NCBI GenBank assembly: GCA_030668345.1
Contig: DAOUUD010000115.1
Coordinates: forward strand, 1 to 6,014
Length of the DNA stretch: 6,014 nt
Source of the DNA: Candidatus Cloacimonadota bacterium
Lineage (GTDB): Bacteria; Cloacimonadota; Cloacimonadia; Cloacimonadales; TCS61
Reading direction: 5' to 3'
A program made the position numbers and the translations under genes. Position 1 is the first letter of the stretch; the number at the start of each line of letters is the position of its first letter. The notes beneath the pieces are model-generated. The model ran no database searches and had not been told where the DNA came from. It was given only the letters and a program-made list of their open reading frames with translations. Below, piece by piece: positions 1 through 5,322 of the stretch.

Positions 1-257
1 AGCGATCTGTCATCAAAATTGGTTATTAATCCACCGTAAAACTGAGCGCCCAGTTTATTTTGCATCAAAGGCAAGTTCCCGGGATTAATTATCGTATCCA
101 GCAGCCTGTTTCCCCCAGCTACTTGAGCAGATCCCATCGCTATCGAGCGCGGATCGAGACTTCCTGTATAATTTCCTGTTTCTCTTTCCAGAAGAGAGTA
201 GGCAAGCAAACTTCCTGTTAAAGTTACCATTATCAGCACTGTAAAAATTTTCTTCAT
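1..257 (-). CDS. PorV/UPF0164-like outer membrane protein, N-terminal part (cut by window edge)
   Basis: Only the first 85 codons are present; the gene runs off the left edge of the window. The ATG at 255-257 is chosen because a GGAGGA ribosome binding site lies just upstream and the protein then begins with a textbook Sec signal peptide (MKKIFTVLIM..., hydrophobic to about residue 19, likely cleaved at LLA-YS). The mature start reads ETGNYTGSLDPRSIAMGSAQVAGG followed by INPGNLPLM. This RSIAMGSAQVA...NPGNL pattern resembles the start of PorV/PorQ and UPF0164-type barrels of FCB bacteria (usual form: R-AIAMGGA-VA...NPAGL). Such proteins are outer membrane beta-barrels; PorV itself carries type IX secretion cargo. 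With only the N-terminus visible, the exact family is uncertain. It is the second gene of a likely two-gene operon with the HhH/barrel gene upstream (11 nt gap). Confidence 0.8.
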   Translation of the reverse strand, partial: MKKIFTVLIMVTLTGSLLAYSLLERETGNYTGSLDPRSIAMGSAQVAGGNRLLDTIINPGNLPLMQNKLGAQFYGGLITNFDDRS

Positions 258-260
258 TTA

Positions 261-266
261 TCCTCC
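261..266 (-). promoter_or_regulatory. Ribosome binding site of the PorV-like gene
   Basis: On the minus strand the sequence is GGAGGA, then TAA, then the ATG. The site lies inside the 11-nt gap after the stop codon of the upstream HhH/barrel gene. It fixes the start of the PorV-like gene and supports translation from a shared mRNA. Confidence 0.75.
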
Positions 267-268
267 AA

Positions 269-2878
269 TTAAAACTTCCAGTCCAATTGTAATCTTACTA
301 TATTTTCTTTTCTTTCCACTCGTTGGAAATAGTATTCCCCTTCTTCGGGAATATCGTTAAATTTTCTATATTCCAGTTCTCTTGTCAGGAACTGTTTATA
401 CTTATACTTTAAGGAAAGAAACAGGTTATTTGCTATTCTGCTGTGTATGTTAAACCAGTACTTGAACCCTCTATCGCTTTGGTCGAAGTCGAGTTCTACA
501 TCTTCAAAGTCCCAGAAAGAAGCGCCTTCTGCATACCAGAAAGAGAAAGCTCCAATGACTTTCAGATTCTGATTAAAATTGTGTGTGTAATCCACATAGA
601 TCATGTCACCATTGGTGAGGGTGCTGGCTTGTGCCATATCCGGTCCACTTGCCAGAGCAGGATCTGAAAGGATAGAAAGATATGGTGGTTGAAGAACACG
701 GGTATAAACATAACCCAGTTGGATCCTATCAAAGTTAGAAAGATAACATAGTAACTTAATCTCAGATTCATCTGCCTGCGATTCATTTCTATCCTGATCA
801 TTATCATAACGTTTTACCTGATGTTTATGCCGCAGGCGGATGCGGAATTGGTGAATGGGTTTGAATTCTAATTTTGCTTCAAAGCGTACTCCCCTCCTGG
901 CATCAGATTTCCTTTCCCAGAGGTCGAGATAAGCTCTCGTGATCGTGAGCATTGTATTGAATTGATAACGTGTTTCAAAGTAGATACCTTTCTCTGCAGA
1001 GGGTTGAACAGAATTTAAATACATGTCACTAAGAAGTGTATTATTCAATGCGTATGTAAGTTTTTCATAAACCGTATCATCGAATCTTTCACTTTCGGAG
1101 AAACTGCGGTGATAAGGATTATCAAACTCCAGGTCATAATCACGATATATGGAAAGCAAGTAGAGATTATCAAACTGTGAATAAGCACTGAGAATAAGTG
1201 CTTTGGGATCATCCCCGATCTTTCCCAGACTGCCATCTACTTCCAGTTCGGCATATTCACCCTGGAAAGATGTATTATTTATAACAGTACGCCAGTCGAA
1301 ACCTACAACACGCCTGTAATTTCTATCTCCAATTTCGGGGGAAATAGTAGAGTACATGGAAGAAATTTCGGCATCTGTTATCTTCCACTTTTCAGAGGCA
1401 TATTCATCATCGGGAACTAACAGAGCTCTCAATGTGTCGGGAACAACAAAATCACGATCATACGTGGCTTCATAGCCTGTAACACCCAGATGTGTACCGA
1501 TCCATGGTGAATATTCAAAGTGACCCCCGATAATATTCTCCTGCAGGCAATCTCTACGAGGTGCTATCCTTATAATATTGTCATTACTGGAATAACTATT
1601 AAAAAAATCTTCTGCGGATTCCAGTTCATCATCTGTAAAACGGTTTGTCATGGAGATGTAGGAGAGAACATAATCATCATCGTCAAAGATACTATTTCCA
1701 TTGCTATCATAGATCACAGCATCTTTTTGATCTTGGGATAGAAAGAAGACAGCATTGAGATTTTTTCGCTTCCAATCCACAGCAAAGCCGCGCAAAGCAT
1801 ATTCCTGTGTGCGGGATACATCACCAATTATGCCTGTGATCCTTTTATTGTATCCATAGCCTGTTTGCCGGGGACTGTAATAATCATTATTTTCCATTAC
1901 CAGCCCTTCCCCGAATGTAGCCCGGTAATTTCCTGCATATAGTTTTATAAAGTTTTTGCCATGAAAATCCAGCTCTTTTTCGTAACCTACATAGAACTTG
2001 CTGTCTTTGAACAGATCGTCGGTGGAACTATTAACAATACCGCTACTACCTTTAGGTGAGTCATACAAAAATCCAGCTTTCCATTCGTTCTGATACCGTA
2101 TTCTCAGTTTATTGGTAACAGCAGCTCTATCATTCTGCATATTGAAAAAGCCCCAATAATTCTGTTCCTTGATCTCCGGTGCGGAAGGGTCTGTAGAGGA
2201 ACCGGTAGGATACCGGATCATTGTTTCCCTATACATATCCATCACATCATCAGGATAGGGATCATCATTGTATTTCATCTGATAATCTATAAATAGATCC
2301 TGGGTAAGTGGTTTATCTTCGTAGTAAACATAGTGCCTGATGTTACTGGCTCCATAATAAGAAATCCCGGGAGATTTCCGCAAGTCGCGATAACTTGATA
2401 TTGAGTCACCAAAGCTGACCCTGTTCAAAATAGCTGCCACATCTATAGGCGAGGCATTGGGCAGATTCAATATATCGGAAAAATTGAGTTTATTGATATT
2501 GCGTGGGGTCATCAGATAATCTTCCCAGACGTCACTCATACCTTCCTGCAGGCCTTCATTACTACCCAATCTTTCAATAAGATAATAGATCTCTTCCCTG
2601 CGCTGGGCAGTTTCATCTTGATCGTCGTAATGCGATACCGTGACCAGCGGTTTGATCTTATTCAAAGTAACCTGGTCTATCGATTCGATTTCTCTCAGTT
2701 CATATATACTCTTGAAGAAACTCGTGTAATCACGATGATCAATAATATCTGCTGCCTGTTCAGATGAAATGGGCAATGTTTTGAGTTCCTTCAAAGTAGC
2801 CGTGTTAAGGTCGATCTTTGTTGCTAAAAGCACAATGGATACGTTTATAATAAGCCATATGAACAATAATTTTTTCAT
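269..2878 (-). CDS. Exported helix-hairpin-helix protein with C-terminal outer-membrane beta-barrel
   Basis: An 869-residue protein. Residues 1-19 form a signal peptide (KK, hydrophobic core, LLA cleavage site). Residues 21-80 resemble a ComEA-like HhH unit (KIDLNTATLKELKTLP...AADIIDHRD...F-S-YELREI). Residues about 126-187 form a second, weaker HhH-like unit (INKLNFSDILNLP...YRDLRKSPGI). The remainder, from about 195, alternates aromatic/hydrophobic and polar residues as in beta-strands, contains LYAGNYRATFGEGLVMENN (about 315-333; a GD-(Y/F)---FG-GL type motif I associate with FCB barrels of this kind), and ends in an aromatic residue (LQLDWKF), as barrel substrates of the BAM machinery do. 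It is probably an outer membrane protein with a periplasmic N-terminus. Its function is not known to me; DNA binding or uptake is only suggested by the HhH fold, and the hairpin glycines are degenerate (LPISS and IESID in place of PGIG-like turns). It is the first gene of an operon with the PorV-like gene and is divergent from the pseudopilin gene. Upstream, AAAGGGAAATAGAAT before the ATG gives a weak ribosome binding site. Confidence 0.85.
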   Translation of the reverse strand: MKKLLFIWLIINVSIVLLATKIDLNTATLKELKTLPISSEQAADIIDHRDYTSFFKSIYELREIESIDQVTLNKIKPLVTVSHYDDQDETAQRREEIYYLIERLGSNEGLQEGMSDVWEDYLMTPRNINKLNFSDILNLPNASPIDVAAILNRVSFGDSISSYRDLRKSPGISYYGASNIRHYVYYEDKPLTQDLFIDYQMKYNDDPYPDDVMDMYRETMIRYPTGSSTDPSAPEIKEQNYWGFFNMQNDRAAVTNKLRIRYQNEWKAGFLYDSPKGSSGIVNSSTDDLFKDSKFYVGYEKELDFHGKNFIKLYAGNYRATFGEGLVMENNDYYSPRQTGYGYNKRITGIIGDVSRTQEYALRGFAVDWKRKNLNAVFFLSQDQKDAVIYDSNGNSIFDDDDYVLSYISMTNRFTDDELESAEDFFNSYSSNDNIIRIAPRRDCLQENIIGGHFEYSPWIGTHLGVTGYEATYDRDFVVPDTLRALLVPDDEYASEKWKITDAEISSMYSTISPEIGDRNYRRVVGFDWRTVINNTSFQGEYAELEVDGSLGKIGDDPKALILSAYSQFDNLYLLSIYRDYDLEFDNPYHRSFSESERFDDTVYEKLTYALNNTLLSDMYLNSVQPSAEKGIYFETRYQFNTMLTITRAYLDLWERKSDARRGVRFEAKLEFKPIHQFRIRLRHKHQVKRYDNDQDRNESQADESEIKLLCYLSNFDRIQLGYVYTRVLQPPYLSILSDPALASGPDMAQASTLTNGDMIYVDYTHNFNQNLKVIGAFSFWYAEGASFWDFEDVELDFDQSDRGFKYWFNIHSRIANNLFLSLKYKYKQFLTRELEYRKFNDIPEEGEYYFQRVERKENIVRLQLDWKF

Positions 2879-2909
2879 ATTCTATTTCCCTTTGTTATCA
2901 ATTGGACAT

Positions 2910-2929
2910 ATATACTTATATAAGTATAT
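2910..2929. repeat. Perfect 20-bp palindrome, candidate operator
   Basis: ATATACTTATATAAGTATAT equals its own reverse complement. It lies 31 bp upstream of the HhH/barrel start codon and overlaps the -10-like element of that gene's candidate promoter. A dyad in this place is where a dimeric repressor would bind. Because it is almost entirely A and T, it could also be a chance result of base composition or a local DNA-melting element. Confidence 0.4.
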
Positions 2930-2942
2930 TTCCACGAGTAAA
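2915..2942 (-). promoter_or_regulatory. Candidate promoter of the HhH/barrel operon
   Basis: On the minus strand, TTTACT (2937-2942) is followed after 16 bp by TATAAG (2915-2920), giving a start near 2908 and a leader of about 30 nt. The match to a sigma70 consensus is moderate and the region is AT-rich, so this is a weak prediction. The -10 element lies inside the 20-bp palindrome, so any protein bound there would block it. Confidence 0.35.
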
Positions 2943-3002
2943 TAAAAAAGCGGGCAATATATTGTAAAGTTTTTTCAATCTGAGAAGGATATATAAAAAG
3001 AA

Positions 3003-3034
3003 TTTGACAAACGCCCTTGTATTCAGATTCTTTG
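3003..3034 (+). promoter_or_regulatory. Candidate promoter of the pseudopilin gene
   Basis: TTTGACA (3003-3009) gives a perfect TTGACA -35 element, but the -10 position 16 bp on is poor (GATTCT). Read as a Bacteroidetes-type promoter it fits better: TTTG at 3003-3006, a 20-bp spacer, then ATTCTTTG at 3027-3034, which matches the TTTG half of the -7 consensus TAnnTTTG. Transcription would start around 3040, shortly before the ribosome binding site. Which sigma-factor type applies here is unknown. Confidence 0.35.
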
Positions 3035-3047
3035 CCAGAAGAATTTT

Positions 3048-3053
3048 GGAGGA
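3048..3053 (+). promoter_or_regulatory. Ribosome binding site of the pseudopilin gene
   Basis: GGAGGA, followed by AAA and the ATG at 3057. It has the same sequence and 3-nt spacing as the site before the PorV-like gene, and it fixes the start of the pilin at 3057. Confidence 0.75.
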
Positions 3054-3056
3054 AAA

Positions 3057-3533
3057 ATGACAGATAACACTATTGTTGAAAAAAAAGGTAAGTTCTCGTT
3101 AATAGAGCTTTTAATGGTTATAATGTTAGTAGGAATAATCTTCACTTTAACTATTCCATTAAGAAACGATAGAGTGAACCAGAAAAAAATGAAAGAAGCT
3201 ATTTATAATATCCAGGTTATTGCCCGTGCAGATGTAGATTTCAAAAATGATCCTGCCAATGGATATTATATTTTTGAACATTCGGTAATAAATCTTAATG
3301 AAGACGGAACCTACTCCGGAGAGGATCTCTTGAACATAAGCGACGATTTGCAGAAAACCGAAGATTTTTTCTATTTTGATTATTCAGTTACAGATAGTAC
3401 GGTGGTGGCATCGAGTAATAAGAACTTCGGAAAAGAAGGGGCAAAGTTATATTATTATCTTCCATCCGGTCCCTGGGGTGTGGGTGAAGATAGAATATCA
3501 AAAAGCGTATTAGACCCCAACTGGTTGCCATAG
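3057..3533 (+). CDS. Type IV pilin-like protein (pseudopilin) with atypical processing site
   Basis: A 158-residue protein with a class III prepilin signal: a short charged leader (MTDNTIVEKKGK), then F13-S-L-I-E17 and a hydrophobic helix to about residue 34 (LLMVIMLVGIIFTLTIPL). F at +1 and Glu at +5 are the hallmarks of the family; Glu5 normally helps subunits pack in the filament. The residue before the cleavage point is Lys12, with the usual Gly displaced to position 11. After the helix come basic and amphipathic residues (NQKKMKEAIYNIQVIARADVDF), then a small globular domain rich in Asp and Tyr/Phe, ending SGPWGVGEDRISKSVLDPNWLP. There are no cysteines, so no disulfide loop. The protein would be processed by a prepilin peptidase (PilD) and inserted in the inner membrane as part of a type II secretion, type IV pilus or competence filament. 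It stands alone without assembly genes, so which system it serves cannot be told. It is followed by a terminator. Confidence 0.85.
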   Translation: MTDNTIVEKKGKFSLIELLMVIMLVGIIFTLTIPLRNDRVNQKKMKEAIYNIQVIARADVDFKNDPANGYYIFEHSVINLNEDGTYSGEDLLNISDDLQKTEDFFYFDYSVTDSTVVASSNKNFGKEGAKLYYYLPSGPWGVGEDRISKSVLDPNWLP

Positions 3534-3553
3534 TATGCTTTTTTAAATATTAT
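3525..3553 (+). promoter_or_regulatory. Sigma70-like promoter candidate for the PHP hydrolase gene
   Basis: TTGCCA (3525-3530) is separated by exactly 17 bp from TATTAT (3548-3553). Each hexamer has one mismatch to the consensus. The start would fall near 3560, just upstream of the hairpin at 3568-3599. The -35 element overlaps the last codons of the pseudopilin gene. Such a promoter would explain how the next gene is expressed despite the terminator-like structure. Confidence 0.45.
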
Positions 3554-3567
3554 GATAATAGAAAAGG

Positions 3568-3604
3568 ACCTTCAGTCTGTTGAGAAACGGATTGAAGGTT
3601 TTTT
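3568..3604 (+). terminator. Rho-independent terminator or 5' leader hairpin
   Basis: A 14-bp stem (3568-3581 with 3586-3599, including two G-T pairs) closed by a GAGA tetraloop and followed by a run of six T (3599-3604). This is the form of an intrinsic terminator and would end the pseudopilin transcript. The 3' arm contains GAAGG (3594-3598), the only Shine-Dalgarno-like sequence before the ATG at 3608, so the hairpin would also hide the ribosome binding site of the next gene. Confidence 0.8.
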
Positions 3605-3607
3605 ATT

Positions 3608-5182
3608 ATGTTTCTAACAAATAATCCATTTGGGTATCCGGGATTGTCTTTTATCCCTCTCTTTTTTTCTTATGCAGAGATACACTACCATTACAGGTTT
3701 CTTTATCCCAGGTATTTCAGGAAAGAACCGGAGATAATTGCCGACCTGCCTATTCGCTGCATTAGATCAATATCTCCAAAATTACCGGTTCTGATAATAG
3801 TTAAAGACAGTCACCTGTTCCCCATAGAGTTCTCATCGATTTCTGTTGATATATCTGCCAATGGCAATCTTTTTTCTCAGGAGTTCGATATTAATGAAAA
3901 GCTCTCGCAAAAATATTTTTCCAGAATCCTGGAAATGGATATCTCAACTATTATATCTGACGAACAATTGAGTATTAATGTAACAATTCGATATCAGATC
4001 AATGGTAACAAAAAAACAGTTATTAATGATAACTATCCCGGTTTAAAGAAGATCCCTTTCGAATGTTATCTAACCGAAAGCAAGCTGCCTGTTCCAGAAG
4101 GATGGTATGCCGGAGAGCCGCATTATCACAGCATATATACATCCGACCAGGTGGAATTTGGTGCCGATATCCCCGCTACTGTGAAAATGGCAAAAACTAT
4201 CGGACTGTCCTGGCTTTTTATTACCGATCATTCTTATGATCTCGATGATTTGGAGAATTCCTGTACGATCAATGATCCCGATATTCCAAAATGGAAAAAA
4301 ATGCTTGATGATGCGCACCATAACGATGAGAAGGATTTCAGGGCAATTCCGGGTGAAGAGGTATCTATAGGAAATTCCAAAGGCAGGAATGTTCATCTAT
4401 TAGCCATCGATCATCCCGCTTTCATCGAAGGTTCCGGTGACAGCGCAGAAAAATGGTTCAGGAACAAACCGCAAAGATACCTGCAAGAAATTGAAAATTT
4501 ACATAGTGAATCTAATTTGTTCATTGCCGCTCATCCGAATGATAATATTTCCTTTCTACAAAAACTTACTTTACGTCGAGGGAATTGGTCTTTAGATGAT
4601 TATCAAAATAGTGGAATTAGCTTCCTGCAATTGATCAACACTTCCCATTTCCCAGATGTTTTAAAAGCTGTCAATCATTGGAGATCCTTACTTTTGCAAG
4701 GTAACCGGTTTTTCATACTGGCTGGAAACGATGCACATGGAAACTTTAACGTGATGCGTCAGATCAAAACACCATTCTGGAAATTATTTACTTCTCATGA
4801 TCAGATTTTCGGTGAGTTTTTTACAGCCTTCAAATACAAAAATAATGACCCTATACAAGGAATTAAGAACGGAGAATTAATTGTAAGTAACGGTCCGTTT
4901 TTAAATCTCCAATTAAAGGCAAAAAGAAAATATTATCCGATAGGTTCAACTATTAAAGATAAGAGTGTTTCATTGGAATATGAAACACGCACTGCTCACG
5001 AATTTGGTGAGATTAGAAAGCTGAGTCTTTATATTGGCGACACAAATTCAAAGAAAGAAAATAAAATTTCAAACCCGCAAAACAGCTTGAAAATTGAATT
5101 GCCTGCCAGGGGTTATGTACGAATGAGTATGAGCACATCCCAAGGTGGATTTGTTTTAACAAACCCGGTGTGGGTGGAGTAG
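3608..5182 (+). CDS. PHP-superfamily metallohydrolase (CehA/McbA-like)
   Basis: A 524-residue protein. Residues about 165-380 form a PHP domain with the expected metal ligands in order: H172-Y-H174 (GEPHYHS), D207-H208 (FITDHS), E250 or E251 (IPGEEVS), H263 (NVHLLAIDH), H309 (IAAHPND) and D375-A-H377 (AGNDAHGN). The set suggests an active multi-metal phosphoesterase or amidohydrolase-like enzyme. The NGELIVSNGPFL segment (about 421-432) and the C-terminal beta domain ending FVLTNPVWVE resemble CehA/McbA-type hydrolases; the substrate cannot be inferred. Residues 1-160 are a separate region, apparently rich in beta-strands, that I do not recognise; residues 13-22 are mildly hydrophobic but there is no convincing signal peptide, so it is probably cytoplasmic. 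The ATG at 3608 is the only ATG start that keeps this region (next Met is residue 110), and an in-frame TGA at 3593-3595 prevents extension. Its only ribosome-binding-like sequence (GAAGG, 9 nt upstream) is inside the terminator stem. A TTG at 3644 is a less likely start. Confidence 0.85.
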   Translation: MFLTNNPFGYPGLSFIPLFFSYAEIHYHYRFLYPRYFRKEPEIIADLPIRCIRSISPKLPVLIIVKDSHLFPIEFSSISVDISANGNLFSQEFDINEKLSQKYFSRILEMDISTIISDEQLSINVTIRYQINGNKKTVINDNYPGLKKIPFECYLTESKLPVPEGWYAGEPHYHSIYTSDQVEFGADIPATVKMAKTIGLSWLFITDHSYDLDDLENSCTINDPDIPKWKKMLDDAHHNDEKDFRAIPGEEVSIGNSKGRNVHLLAIDHPAFIEGSGDSAEKWFRNKPQRYLQEIENLHSESNLFIAAHPNDNISFLQKLTLRRGNWSLDDYQNSGISFLQLINTSHFPDVLKAVNHWRSLLLQGNRFFILAGNDAHGNFNVMRQIKTPFWKLFTSHDQIFGEFFTAFKYKNNDPIQGIKNGELIVSNGPFLNLQLKAKRKYYPIGSTIKDKSVSLEYETRTAHEFGEIRKLSLYIGDTNSKKENKISNPQNSLKIELPARGYVRMSMSTSQGGFVLTNPVWVE

Positions 5183-5205
5183 GTTCAATAGTTTACACTT
5201 TACGA

Positions 5206-5274
5206 AACTTGACATAAGTTTGAAAGATCTTGTGTTAAGTTGAGACTTAACATTTTTCAACTTAACACAAGTTT
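5206..5274. repeat. Imperfect 16-bp direct repeat flanking the convergent hairpin
   Basis: AACTTGACATAAGTTT (5206-5221) and AACTTAACACAAGTTT (5259-5274) match at 14 of 16 positions. The first copy is itself a small hairpin (AAACTT at 5205-5210 with AAGTTT at 5216-5221). Together with the inverted repeat they make most of the gap between the convergent genes a family of related short sequences. Confidence 0.6.
5229..5271. terminator. Inverted repeat between convergent genes, probable bidirectional terminator
   Basis: CTTGTGTTAAGTTG (5229-5242) and CAACTTAACACAAG (5258-5271) are perfect 14-bp inverted copies around a 15-nt loop. Within this, TGTTAAGT (5233-5240) can instead pair with ACTTAACA (5245-5252) around a TGAG loop, directly followed by TTTTT (5253-5257), which is a weak intrinsic terminator for the plus strand. 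The site lies between the ends of the PHP gene and the minus-strand secreted protein gene, where a two-way terminator is expected. The long stem itself lacks a good T run on either strand. Confidence 0.6.
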
Positions 5275-5322
5275 CAGTTTCATACGCTCGTAACGAAAGT
5301 CCTCTTTAGTAACGATAATATA

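Larger units (their letters stand above)
2879..3056. promoter_or_regulatory. Divergent intergenic control region
   Basis: A 178-bp, very AT-rich gap separates the HhH/barrel operon (minus) from the pseudopilin gene (plus). It must hold the promoters of both. It contains a perfect 20-bp palindrome near the minus gene, a 10-bp palindrome CAATATATTG at 2955-2964, and promoter-like elements listed separately. I see no small ORF or RNA gene in it. Confidence 0.7.

Noticed and set aside
443..1741. Several short open frames (443-667 plus, 601-807 minus, 1045-1236 minus, 1520-1741 plus) inside the HhH/barrel gene
   Set aside because: All overlap a long, well-supported coding frame, have no family features and no start signals.
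2962..2997. Alternative plus-strand promoter TTGTAA ... TATATA/TATAAA
   Set aside because: Spacers are 22 bp or more for the better hexamer pairs, and TA-rich hexamers are expected by chance here; the element at 3003-3034 fits the gene start better.
4070..4396. 108-codon open frame on the minus strand inside the PHP gene
   Set aside because: It lies antisense to the conserved PHP motifs, has no ribosome binding site or recognisable domain, and is best explained as a shadow of the real gene.
5289..5315. Direct repeat GTAACGA (5290-5296 and 5309-5315) with a small AAAG-TCCT-CTTT hairpin between
   Set aside because: Seven bp is too short to be meaningful in this intergenic region; no attachment-site or insertion-sequence context is present.
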